From assembly GCF_003478995.1 (NCBI RefSeq), contig NZ_QUGI01000001.1, forward strand, positions 294,207 through 358,206: a stretch of DNA of 64,000 bases, in the 5' to 3' direction. Shown piece by piece: positions 38,381 through 46,753 of the stretch (position 1 is its first letter; the number at the start of each line of letters is the position of its first letter). This DNA comes from Pseudoflavonifractor sp. AF19-9AC. GTDB lineage: Bacteria; Bacillota; Clostridia; Oscillospirales; Oscillospiraceae. The notes beneath the pieces were generated by a model. The model was given only the letters and a program-made list of their open reading frames with translations. It did no database searches and had not been told where the DNA came from. The position numbers and the translations under genes were made by a program.

Positions 38381-41300
38381 TTAGCGGTTGATGACTTCCA
38401 CGAAGTGCATGAGAATGGTGGCAACCTGAACGCGGGTGGCCTGACCCCGGGGCAGCAGCTCACCCTTGTCGCTGCCGGAGATCAGGCCGTTCTCCACGGC
38501 CCAGGTCATGGCATCCACGGCCCAGGCGCTGACGGAGCCGGCGTCGGAGTAGCCGTTGAGGCTGATGGAGGCCTCGGGCCGGCTGGCGTAGCTCCACAGC
38601 ATGACTGCCAGCTGCTCACGGGTGAGGACACCCTCCATGTTGGTGCCGTCAGACACGCCCTTCTTCATAGCCCACTGCTGGCCGGCGGAGTACCAGTGGT
38701 CGCCCACAGGGGCGGTGGTGTCCACGCCGTCATAGGCGGCCAGAACGGTGACGATCATGGCCCGGGTCATGGGCAGATCGGGGGAGAAGGTGGTGGCGCT
38801 GGTGCCGGCGAAGAGGCCGCGGCTGGTGACGAAGTCCACGAAGGCGGAGCCCCAGTAGCTGTCGGGCACGTCCACAAAATCAATGGAGTTGTCCATGATC
38901 TTCACGGTGTCGCCGTCGCTGAGGGTGACGACTACGCCCTCCTCGGTGGTGATGGAGGTCTTGGCGATCTCCTTGGTGCCGTTCTCATGGACCAGAATGG
39001 CCACGGTGCCGGGGGTGACGTCATCTACAGGAATCAGCACGCGGGCGGAGCGGCCGGCGGGCAGGTCTACGGTAACGGTGGGGGCGTCGTCCTCGTCGGT
39101 GGTCACGGGAACCTCGGGCATGGGCAGGACCACGGACTCGCCCTCTTCCTGGGCGTTGTCCACGACGGTGGTGGGCAGCTTGACCTCGGCCTCGACCTGG
39201 CCGTCCTTGGAGACGGTGGTGGTGGAGGAGGAGCCGTCCTTGTTGGTAACGGTGGTCTTGCTGGAGCCGTCGGGCTTCTCCACGACCTCGGTTTTGTTGC
39301 CGGCCTTGTCAGTGGTGGTCTCGGTGACGGTACCGTCGGGCTTGGTTACGGTAGTGGTGGTGGAACCGTCAGGATTGGTGACGGTCTCGGTCTTGTTGCC
39401 GGAGGAGCCGGAGCCGCCGCTGGAGGAGCCGCCGCCGATATAGGTCCACTTGGCATACAGGGTAATGTCGCTGGTGACAGGCGCGCTGAAGTCATAGACA
39501 GTGGTCAGTCCTTCATCGCTGTACCAGCCGTCAAAGGTGTAACCGCTGCGGGTGGGTGCGGCGGGCTCTGTAGCCACGGTGTTGTAGGTCACGGTCTGGG
39601 ACGCCACAGCACTGCCGCCGTTGCTGTTGAATGTGACTGTAAATGTCTTCAGCGCAAAGACAAGCTTTGTGCCGTCAGTGGTCATTTGATAGGCTTCTGC
39701 AGGCACAAATTTGTCGAAGGATGTGCCGGTTTCAGCCAGATCAACGGTAATAGCCTTGGAAACCGTGACAACTTCTTCGCCTTCATATTTGGACAGCAGG
39801 GTCACGGTATCGCCGTCCGCAGCAGCGTCCATGGCGGCGGAAATAGAGATATATTTCAGGCCATCTACTTCTGCTGCAAATGTTGCAGTTTCGTCTGGCT
39901 CTACGGTATAGTAGGTCTTACCGCCCTCTTCCCGGCTGGTCACCTTGTATCCATCGGCGCAGAAGTTTTCAGCCGGGCTTTCAGTGACACTGTTCGATGG
40001 GTCGTAATTTTCAAAAGTGCCGCCGTAAACATAGAACTTTGTATCGGAGTTATCAACTCGGTTTAACGCCCAGTATTTTTCGTCATACAGCCCCAGATCC
40101 GAATCCGTGCTGAATATGCCATCCTTAATGTAAGCAACAGCACTTTCTTCCAGCTGGACACATGTAAAACCGGCATGATAGGTGCCGTTTTCGATCGTCA
40201 ACCTGGAATTGCCGGCCAAACTAAAGATGTAACCGATTGTGTTATATGTAACATAATCCGGATCAAACGTAAATGTTCCGTTTCCGGTTACAACCACATT
40301 AGATGTACCCGAGAGATTGATGACCGCGTATCTGTAAAATCTCTCCCCCGTATAGGTTATAGTACGGCCATTGGTATCGATCGTAATATTTTTATCAGTG
40401 ATCGTAATTTCATTTTTGAGGGAGGCATCTTTCAGCAATGTTACAGTCTCACCAGTTCTTACATCTTTCAGCGCATCGGCCAGGGAGCTGTACCAGTATT
40501 CACCATTCTGGGCAACTCGATCATCTGTCACAACTTCCCAGGTGCCCTCTCGGTTCTTCCTGGTAGTATAGCCGCTGGCGCAAAGATCTTTTATATCCGC
40601 CGAGAAGGTTCCGCCGGTGATGTTTGTTTCGGTTGTGCTGGTAACGCTGCCCTGGAACGTGCCGCCGGTGATATTCAGAGCGCCGGAGTTCTGGATGTCA
40701 CAAGGGTAGGTACCACTGGCAATATTCAGGGTACCGCTGTTTACAATCGAATCCGTAACCTTGGCGTTGCTATCAGTGACGGTTACGCTGGCATTTTCCG
40801 CATTTACAATAGAACCGACTTCATGCGCAAGCGAAAGTGTTCCATGGTTTTCGATGACCGTGTCAGTCATTTGGGAGATCACGCGAAGGCTTCCGTTGTT
40901 TACAACCTTGCCGATCTTATAGTCAGCAGTGCTGCGGAACGTAACATTTTTCTCTGCGGGAATTGTTATCATATCTGAATCAGACATGACATCCACGATT
41001 TTTGCGGAACTGCTGTTAGCGGGAACATCGAAAAAGAGATCGTCCCAGGATGTATAGCCTACTCCGTCGATGCAGGCCACGTAGGTGCCGTCCACCACAT
41101 GGTAGTAGCCGTCATCCTTCCTCTCATAGATCTTGCCCTCAGACAGATAGTCCACGGAAGGCTGTTTGGAGAACATACCGCCGGTAATCTTACCGGCGGC
41201 CGCCTTAACCGCGCCGTTAAAGGTACCGCCGGAGATAGAAGAAGTGTTTTTGGAAGAAGGGCCGCTTACAGCGTAGCTTGTGTTTCGGCTATTGGTTTTG

Positions 41301-42043
41301 TATGTACCACCCGAAATATGATTATTGGCTCCGTATACGCAGTAAACGGTTTTTATTTCAGGTACATTGCTTCCATCTACTTCAAGGCCTGTGATATTTA
41401 CGGCACCACTCCCATACGCGCAAAGGCCGTAGACCATAGAGGCAGACAGCTGACCGTCAAGCACAATCCTGCCGCCGGTGATTTCACTGGGAGCTGTACC
41501 GCTCAAATACAGAGCGTGGCTGGTTGCACCGGAAATCTTTACTGTGCCGCCGTTCATAGCAAAGGCACCGGAACCCAGCGTATAAATCGCACGGCCGGAT
41601 TTGCTGTCGTGACAGTAAGTAACCGTTCCGCTGTTGATTGTCAGACTTCCGCCTGTATAGAGATAAATTCCGCTGTTGGATGTGCCATCATAGGTGTTCG
41701 TAAAGTTTAGGGTACCGTTGGTTTTACTATCTTGAATAATCAGACTACCGCCATTCTGGATCTTGATGATTTCCTTTGCGGAACTTTTCCAAGTCACGGT
41801 CTGGCCATTGAGGTCCAACACAACGGGTTTAGTAATGTTCACTGTCTCCGTAGTGGCCACATTGGTAGATGCAGTTACCCGGATGTTTCCGCCGTTCTTC
41901 AACGCCTCGGTCAGAGTCAGAGCTGTGCTGTCTGAGACTTCTTGCCAGGGATCTTCCGCCCACGCCGTTGCCGGAAGAAGGCCCAGAAGCAGCACAACCG
42001 CAAGCAGCGCGCTCCCAATACGTTTTCGTAAGTTACTTTGCAT
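38381..42043 (-). CDS. SLH-anchored surface protein, 1220 residues
   Basis: Signal peptide (1-29, ending TAWA), a long right-handed beta-helix region (about 30-720) with repeats such as SGALNITGGTFQG, a Flg_new repeat (about 795-860, RSGYTFDGWYSDEG), a Gly/Ser hinge, a threonine-rich linker of short TKPDGTVTETTTD-like repeats (about 880-960), and three SLH repeats at the C-terminus (about 1050-1220). GGAGGAAGAG precedes the ATG. It converges with the 2581-residue protein and shares its overall plan, so the two may be surface adhesins expressed in different conditions. No catalytic domain is recognised. Confidence 0.88.
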   Translation of the reverse strand: MQSNLRKRIGSALLAVVLLLGLLPATAWAEDPWQEVSDSTALTLTEALKNGGNIRVTASTNVATTETVNITKPVVLDLNGQTVTWKSSAKEIIKIQNGGSLIIQDSKTNGTLNFTNTYDGTSNSGIYLYTGGSLTINSGTVTYCHDSKSGRAIYTLGSGAFAMNGGTVKISGATSHALYLSGTAPSEITGGRIVLDGQLSASMVYGLCAYGSGAVNITGLEVDGSNVPEIKTVYCVYGANNHISGGTYKTNSRNTSYAVSGPSSKNTSSISGGTFNGAVKAAAGKITGGMFSKQPSVDYLSEGKIYERKDDGYYHVVDGTYVACIDGVGYTSWDDLFFDVPANSSSAKIVDVMSDSDMITIPAEKNVTFRSTADYKIGKVVNNGSLRVISQMTDTVIENHGTLSLAHEVGSIVNAENASVTVTDSNAKVTDSIVNSGTLNIASGTYPCDIQNSGALNITGGTFQGSVTSTTETNITGGTFSADIKDLCASGYTTRKNREGTWEVVTDDRVAQNGEYWYSSLADALKDVRTGETVTLLKDASLKNEITITDKNITIDTNGRTITYTGERFYRYAVINLSGTSNVVVTGNGTFTFDPDYVTYNTIGYIFSLAGNSRLTIENGTYHAGFTCVQLEESAVAYIKDGIFSTDSDLGLYDEKYWALNRVDNSDTKFYVYGGTFENYDPSNSVTESPAENFCADGYKVTSREEGGKTYYTVEPDETATFAAEVDGLKYISISAAMDAAADGDTVTLLSKYEGEEVVTVSKAITVDLAETGTSFDKFVPAEAYQMTTDGTKLVFALKTFTVTFNSNGGSAVASQTVTYNTVATEPAAPTRSGYTFDGWYSDEGLTTVYDFSAPVTSDITLYAKWTYIGGGSSSGGSGSSGNKTETVTNPDGSTTTTVTKPDGTVTETTTDKAGNKTEVVEKPDGSSKTTVTNKDGSSSTTTVSKDGQVEAEVKLPTTVVDNAQEEGESVVLPMPEVPVTTDEDDAPTVTVDLPAGRSARVLIPVDDVTPGTVAILVHENGTKEIAKTSITTEEGVVVTLSDGDTVKIMDNSIDFVDVPDSYWGSAFVDFVTSRGLFAGTSATTFSPDLPMTRAMIVTVLAAYDGVDTTAPVGDHWYSAGQQWAMKKGVSDGTNMEGVLTREQLAVMLWSYASRPEASISLNGYSDAGSVSAWAVDAMTWAVENGLISGSDKGELLPRGQATRVQVATILMHFVEVINR

Positions 42044-42634
42044 TTCTCTTCCTCCTAAACTGGTCTTTGACCATGTATTTTACCTTGATGCTCAAAAGGC
42101 TGCCTCAACGAAGCAATAGTCTGACCAGGGCTGTTCTGACGTCGCACCAGTCAAACAGGCAGCTGCATCTCATCTGTCTATGCGCAAAACCCAGAGGAGA
42201 TTGTTGCGGTATGGTATGATTGCCTCTGTGTTGTAGAAATAGGCCATGTCACAGAATTAACATGTGGACCTAAAAGCTGTCCTTGCTAGATCATTGCATA
42301 GTAGAATTATAGCAATCGCCCACAAAAAAAACAAGGAGTTTCCATTTTTTTGAATGGCACAACTCACGTCATAAACGTTTTGCTCATTTACGATCTGAAT
42401 TTCTGCACTCCCTTGTAATTTGGACGGAGCAAAAGAATTTTGCTGGATTTTTTGAAAAGGGTGAAAATATTCAATCTGAAAACAGAGTATGTGCCGGGCA
42501 CGACGGCGAAAGGACAAGTGTCCATAGTTATTTCACTAGTGTTTAGTAATCAGATTGGCCGTCAAAATCCGTGGTCAGGAAAACCTGCACAGTGCGCTCG
42601 TCCCAATTGAGGTTAATCATTTCTGGCCCTATGG
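42044..42634. other. Intergenic stretch upstream of the second adhesin
   Basis: No convincing gene. A small palindrome TGGTC-AAA-GACCA lies near 42060-42072 in the leader of the minus-strand adhesin. A weak reading frame at 42257-42517 (minus) shows no family features and no ribosome site, and is not called. Confidence 0.5.
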
Positions 42635-42912
42635 TCAATGTATTGGCGTTGTTGTGGCGCTCTCCCATCTTTTTCCTGATTGCCAACCGTTTTCGTTCAG
42701 AATCTGCCGGACGACAGCGCCGATCCGGAAAATTGCTTTCTGTTGTGCCAATGCGCCTTTCCTACTGTCAGGAAGCTCCAGAAGCTGGTTTAGCGGAAGA
42801 TCCAAAGCTGTCGCAATCTGAACCAGGGCTTCCAGGCTTATCTGCTTGCGCCCATGTTCTATATGACTAAGGTAGGTGGCAGACAGTCGAGTCCGCTCAG
42901 CCAGAACTGCCT
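42635..42912 (-). pseudogene. XRE-family regulator fragment
   Basis: The minus-strand frame reads TQAVLAERTRLSATYLSHIE, followed by a LNQLLEL C-terminal helix, a clear helix-turn-helix of the XRE class. The first helix and start codon are missing because the frame joins the broken ATPase gene at about 42912. It is one of two XRE remnants at this end of the element. Confidence 0.65.
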
Positions 42913-44150
42913 GAGTCCGGCCGCGGTCTTGCCGGGCCCCTTCTTGGACTCATACACCTTCGTCTGATCCCGGCTGACAAACAGATCTTTACCCGCAGGT
43001 CGAGAGAGCAATAGGTGCTCTCCTCCAACGCCACCCGGAGCACATCGGGCTCCGCCTGCTTCTGCTGTGCCAAGGCACGGGTCAGCCGCTTCTCCACGCT
43101 CTCCCTGGGAGCCATCGGGGTCACATTGGCCCGCAGCCAGGCAAAGAGCTTTTCCAGCCGGGGATCTCCATCCCGGAAACCGGTCTTGGTGGGCCAGGTG
43201 GGGGGAAGGGATCTGGGCTGATCCGCCGTCAGCTCCACCACCATCAGGAAGTGGTTGCGGCTGAGGTGGAGCTGCTTGCTCCAAATGCGCTTGTCCAGGC
43301 CGCGCTCCATCAACCGGCCGTTGCACCGGATCTCCACACCGCTGAATTCCATGTTGTCCCGGTAGTAGAGATGGTTGTCCTTGACCGGATGGATTAGGCC
43401 CCAGCAGCGCGAACGCTCACCGGTCCACTGTTCAGGTCCAGGTCGGTGGGCAGGATATCGTGGATGCTGTTCAGCTCCCAGTAAGGGAAGACGGGCTCTA
43501 CAGGGGAAACTTGGTCCCCAACCACCACAGCCACTTCCATCACGCCGTCATCCAGAATAGGGCATAAGTATGTCCCAGTTCCTCCAGAAGAATGTCCACC
43601 AGGGCCTCAAAAGTCTTGCACGTCCGGTCGCCGGCGGCGCGGATGGTAGCAAAGAAGTCCCGGGTGCAGGTAAGAAAAACGACGGTGCCGGTAGGGCCCA
43701 TCAGGATTCCGTATCCCGACAGATAACGGCCAGTTATGGGGGCATCTCTCAGGCGGTAGGGACCCTGTACTACCAGGTGGCGGTCCTGGGCGTTGTCCTC
43801 CGGCGTGCGGGTCTGGATGCTCCAGCTGCCGTCCTCACAGACGCTGGCCAAGGCGTGCTTAAGCTCGTTCAGGGCCGTCTCGCCGCCCGAGCGGCTGCCC
43901 AGGATGAGGGCGGCGTGGATGTCCCGGATGCCAGTGCCCATGTCCACCACCGAGACATCCACAAATCCTCCCACTGACGTAGCCGGATCTCCACTCGGCG
44001 TTGTTCAGGCCTGGTGGCCTGGAAGTTGGAGAGGGCGTCGTCTACAAACTTATTGATGATCTCGGGGAAGCGCTGGAAGTTGCCGGAGATGGAACGACAG
44101 AGTTCCTGACCCTTGGGGTTATTGTGGATGGCAAACTGGTTTTCTTTCAT
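42913..44150 (-). pseudogene. GHKL-ATPase gene with several frameshifts
   Basis: An intact start (ATG at 44150 behind AAAGGATC) opens a frame with IINKFVDDALSNF, an N-box. After a shift near 43975 the next frame has VVDMGTGIRD (G1 box) and GGETALNELKHALA. Another shift occurs near 43550 (DDGVMEVAVVVGDQ), and a fourth piece covers about 43350-43000 (EFSGVEIRCNGRLM). The pieces are collinear, so this was one gene of about 400 codons with an Hsp90/MutL-type ATPase domain. Such proteins occur on mobile elements, some linked to defence, but function is unknown here. Confidence 0.65.
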
Positions 44151-44352
44151 AAGTACAGATCCTTTCTTTAGGGCTGTTGGCTCTGTATTGGGAAAATAAA
44201 ACACTGTGCAGGGCGGGCCTACACGGTGTTCTCAAAAGGATCGGGAGTGGGCTGCATCCCTGCCCCAGGGGCCCTCGTGCTTTTCCTAGGCAAAAAGGGT
44301 ATACTATCTCTGCTGTTTTATTTTACATAGTGACTGAGACAACAACTGGAAA

Positions 44353-44832
44353 CTAGTTGCCGTCTTGCTTCGCTGATTTCCGCCTTTCCTTGATTGCTTG
44401 AAAGAAAATAGAAACCTGCGTGCTCAACAACAACCATGTCTGAAATTCTTCTGGTGGAAGTGTTTTCTGCTTGTTTTTTATTACCTTCAAGGTGTCATTC
44501 CTTTTATCTGCATATGGCCCACCACTTTTAATTACAATATGGTAAGAGCTATCTGATTCTATGATTTAAAGATTTTCTCTGCATTGATCGGAAAAATTAT
44601 ACAGAAGTGCTGGTAGAGAGTCGAAAATGCTAGTTGAAACATTTTGAAAAACCATTGGATCAACCTCTAGCACTTGAGCAATTTTTATCAGTGTAGATTC
44701 CTTTGAATTTCGATCTCCATGCGCGTAACGGCGATAGAGTGCCTCGTGCATTCATGCTTGCTTTGCGACATATTTTTGCGTATAGCCCCTGGCTTTGCGT
44801 ATTTTCCGCAGCCGATCACCCACTGTATCCAT
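44353..44832 (-). pseudogene. XRE regulator with two in-frame stops
   Basis: From an ATG at 44832 the frame encodes GDRLRKIRKARGYTQKYVAK, then TGA at codon 27 (44752-44754) where glycine (GGA) is expected in the turn, then HEALYRRYAHGDRNSKES and LIKIAQVLEVDP. A second stop, TAA at codon 89, interrupts the C-terminal part, which continues in frame to 44353 (SSYHIVIKSGGPYADKR). Apart from the two stops the frame is unbroken over 160 codons, indicating recent inactivation. It was probably the element's repressor. Confidence 0.7.
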
Positions 44833-44860
44833 ATGGGCTGGAGAAGGGGGTACACGAGGT

Positions 44861-45359
44861 TTGGGGAAAATCCAAGGAGGCGAGCCAGGGCCGCACATTG
44901 CCCATTACGGAGGTCTCTCTGCGGTTCTTCCTGCGTCAGAAGGAGATACAGGAGCAGCAGAAGGCCCCGTGCCGCAGCAGCGGCACCCCTTACTATAACA
45001 ACGATCTGGTGTATGCCAAGCCGGACGGAAGCCCCTACCGGCGGGACAAGCTGTCCAATGAGTTCGGACAGGTGGTGCGTCGTTCCGGGCTGCCCCACAA
45101 CCGTTTCCACGATCTCAGACACGCAGCGGCAACCAATATGCACCAGCTCACCGGCGATTACTATACCGTCAGTGAGATTCTGGGCCACACGCTGGAAGGA
45201 ATCGCAAAAAGTCTGGGCTTTACCACATAGGTCAACATTGTTACCGCCCGTTATGTGGAGGTACGCCGGGAACGCAAGCTGGCGGTGCTGAAATTGTACC
45301 ACGAAACAGTGCTGTTGCCTGCCGAGGTCTCAGAAAATCCCGACCCGAATTCCCCGTAA
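44861..45359 (+). pseudogene. Tyrosine-recombinase integrase remnant
   Basis: C-terminal catalytic domain of a phage-type integrase. The RFHDLRHAAATN motif (H-x-x-R box) and SEILGHTLEG (second histidine) are present. A TAG at 45228-45230 then interrupts the frame, which continues with NIVTARYVEVRRERK, where the catalytic tyrosine lies, to a stop at 45357-45359. The N-terminal half and first arginine box are missing; the sequence before about 44861 belongs to the opposite-strand XRE gene. It sits next to the right attachment site, the normal place for the element's own integrase. As it stands it cannot be active. Confidence 0.75.
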
Positions 45360-45404
45360 CTTTTTATAAGTTCCCATTCGTTTTCACCCGGTTTTAGCAC
45401 AACC

Positions 45405-45504
45405 GGGCAACAATTCAGGCAACAAACGGCGTTTTCAGGGTCAAAAACCAGTCGCGATCTGGGGCATAACTTCCTGCACCGGGCAACAAAGCAGCCGGGC
45501 AACA
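45405..45504 (+). repeat. Right-end arm-type repeats (GGGCAACA x4)
   Basis: Copies at 45405-45412, 45417-45424 (first base A), 45481-45488 and 45497-45504, all in one orientation, beside the integrase remnant. They match the three copies at the left end of the element. Confidence 0.7.
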
Positions 45505-45533
45505 CACCAGCGGTACCCCGTGCAAAAGGATAG

Positions 45534-45569
45534 AAAAAAGCCCCAAAAACAACCGTTTCTGGGGCTTTT
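45534..45569 (-). terminator. Terminator of the element-borne tRNA-Ser
   Basis: On the minus strand, directly after the CCA end of the tRNA, a 10-bp stem (AAAAGCCCCA with complement) is followed by TTTTTTC. Confidence 0.8.
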
Positions 45570-45570
45570 C

Positions 45571-45659
45571 TGGCGGAAGCGGTGGGATTCGAACCCACGT
45601 GCCCTTGCGGACAACCGCATTTCGAGTGCGGCTCGTTACGACCACTTCGATACGCTTCC
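45571..45659 (-). tRNA. tRNA-Ser(CGA), intact, inside the element's right end
   Basis: Complete 89-nt class II tRNA with encoded CCA: acceptor GGAAGCG/CGCTTCC, anticodon arm CCGCA-CTCGAAA-TGCGG giving anticodon CGA, a long variable arm, and T-arm GTGGG-TTCGAAT-CCCAC. It lies 38 bases downstream of the split host tRNA 5' half and has no good promoter in that gap, so it probably uses the host tRNA promoter at 45805-45833. It shares the ACTCGAAAT core with the attachment site. Confidence 0.95.
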
Positions 45660-45697
45660 ATATAAAATTGTTGGGGTGATTGGGGAGAATGTCACAC

Positions 45698-45739
45698 GAT
45701 TTCGAGTCAGCCCCGTTATGACCACTTCGATGCCGCTCC
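45698..45739 (-). tRNA. tRNA-Ser(CGA), 5' part only (split gene)
   Basis: On the minus strand this reads acceptor GGAGCGG, a serine-type D-arm (ATCGAAGTGGTCATAACGG), anticodon 5' stem GCTGA and anticodon loop ACTCGAAATC, then diverges into element sequence. The 3' part is at 24296-24352, about 21.3 kb away. The two parts share the 10-bp core. Confidence 0.85.
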
Positions 45740-45804
45740 ATATGGTTTGCGCGAGAGAACCCTTCCGCTTCCGATAACCGGTGTACGGAAAGCGGCTAAA
45801 ATTA

Positions 45805-45833
45805 AGAATACCAGACACCGGGGTGAAAATCAA
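45805..45833 (-). promoter_or_regulatory. Promoter of the split tRNA-Ser gene
   Basis: On the minus strand TTGATT and TATTCT are 17 bases apart, about 65 bases before the tRNA 5' end. Transcription would pass the 5' half and then the intact element-borne tRNA-Ser before reaching its terminator. Confidence 0.5.
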
Positions 45834-45959
45834 GATTTCTCCGCAAGATTTCCGTATTTTCTTTTCCGCGTCCAGCCGTGGCGTTGTGTGACAAGGTTAC
45901 AGTAAGGGAGGGGGAAGTGTGGTAAGATGAGCGCACTATGGTATCAGGAGGGAACGAAC

Positions 45960-46172
45960 ATGGAAGTGGTACGGAGAGCACGGCCAAAGGCCTATGTAGA
46001 TCCGTCATACTGTGTGGCCTGCGGATGCTGTGTCAAGGCCTGTCCCCTGGGAGCGATTCAGGTGTTCCGGGGAATCGCGGCCCGGGTAGACGAGGCAAAG
46101 TGCGTGGGCTGCGGCCGATGTGTAAAGGGATGCCCCGCATCGATCATTGAATTGAGGGAGGCGGAACAATGA
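45960..46172 (+). CDS. Ferredoxin with two 4Fe-4S clusters
   Basis: Small electron carrier of 70 residues with CVACGCCVKACP (near residue 19) and CVGCGRCVKGCP (near residue 47), the pattern for two 4Fe-4S clusters. The ATG at 45960 is chosen because AGGAGGG lies seven bases upstream. Its stop overlaps the start of the following membrane Fe-S protein (ATGA), so the two are translationally coupled and probably work together in electron transfer at the membrane. Confidence 0.88.
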   Translation: MEVVRRARPKAYVDPSYCVACGCCVKACPLGAIQVFRGIAARVDEAKCVGCGRCVKGCPASIIELREAEQ

Positions 46173-46744
46173 AGAAACGCTGGTATGATTATTTGTGGAT
46201 TGCATCCGCGCTCTATCTGACCCTCGGCTTTTTCAACATCCTCTTTGCCTGGCTGGGGCTGCTGTGTTTCTTCATCCCTCTGATTATTGCGGTGGTGGGG
46301 GGCAATAAGGCCTACTGCAACCGATACTGCGGACGGGGACAGCTGTTTTCTCTTCTGGGCGGCCGCTTTGGGCTGTCTCGGAAGCGGGATATCCCCCGTT
46401 GGATGAAGCAAAAGTGGTTCCGCTACGGCTTTTTGGTGTTCTTTTTCGTGATGTTTTTCCAGATGCTGTGGGTTACCTGGCTGGTATTCTCGGGAGCCAG
46501 GGAACTGGGCGGCGCAGTAACTCTGCTGTGGACCTTCAAGCTGCCCTGGCACTGGGCGGTGCCTGCCGCTGTCACCCCGTGGGTGGCTCAGTTTGCGCTG
46601 GGCTTTTACAGCGTCATGCTGACCTCCACGGTGCTTGGCCTGTTGGTTATGGTCCTCTTTAAGCCCAGGGCCTGGTGCGTGTTCTGTCCCATGGGCACCA
46701 TGACGCGGCTGATCTGCAAGGCGAGAAACAGCGGAAAAGAGTGA
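46169..46744 (+). CDS. Membrane 4Fe-4S protein (NapH/YccM-like)
   Basis: A 191-residue protein with about four membrane segments (about 8-45, 88-112, 128-145, 146-170) and two cysteine groups at membrane edges, YCNRYCGRG (near residue 49) and WCVFCPMGTMT (near residue 172), as in the Fe-S domain of NapH-type quinol or FMN-linked electron-transfer proteins. Each group has fewer cysteines than a full CxxCxxCxxxC motif, so a single shared cluster or loss is possible. It is coupled to the ferredoxin. The reaction served is unknown. Confidence 0.75.
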   Translation: MKKRWYDYLWIASALYLTLGFFNILFAWLGLLCFFIPLIIAVVGGNKAYCNRYCGRGQLFSLLGGRFGLSRKRDIPRWMKQKWFRYGFLVFFFVMFFQMLWVTWLVFSGARELGGAVTLLWTFKLPWHWAVPAAVTPWVAQFALGFYSVMLTSTVLGLLVMVLFKPRAWCVFCPMGTMTRLICKARNSGKE

Positions 46745-46753
46745 GCGGGCACT

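Larger units (their letters stand above)
24343..45707. mobile_element. Decayed integrative element in tRNA-Ser(CGA), about 21.4 kb
   Basis: Boundaries are set by a 10-bp direct repeat GATTTCGAGT at 24343-24352 and 45698-45707, which is the anticodon loop of a tRNA-Ser(CGA) gene whose two halves lie outside on either side. Repeated GGGCAACA boxes occur near both ends (three left, four right), as expected of arm-type integrase sites. Inside are remnants of replication (RepA-like), integrase and XRE genes, all broken. No conjugation genes are seen. Cargo comprises a sensor kinase, two giant SLH surface proteins and an intact tRNA-Ser. The element is probably immobile unless an integrase is supplied from elsewhere. 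Confidence 0.8.

Noticed and set aside
42257..42517. Small minus-strand ORF of 86 codons
   Set aside because: No ribosome site, no recognisable sequence, and it lies in decayed island DNA.
45885..45915. A possible FNR/Crp operator (TTGTGTGACAA) before the ferredoxin gene
   Set aside because: Only a half site is convincing and the spacing does not fit FNR or CRP dyads.
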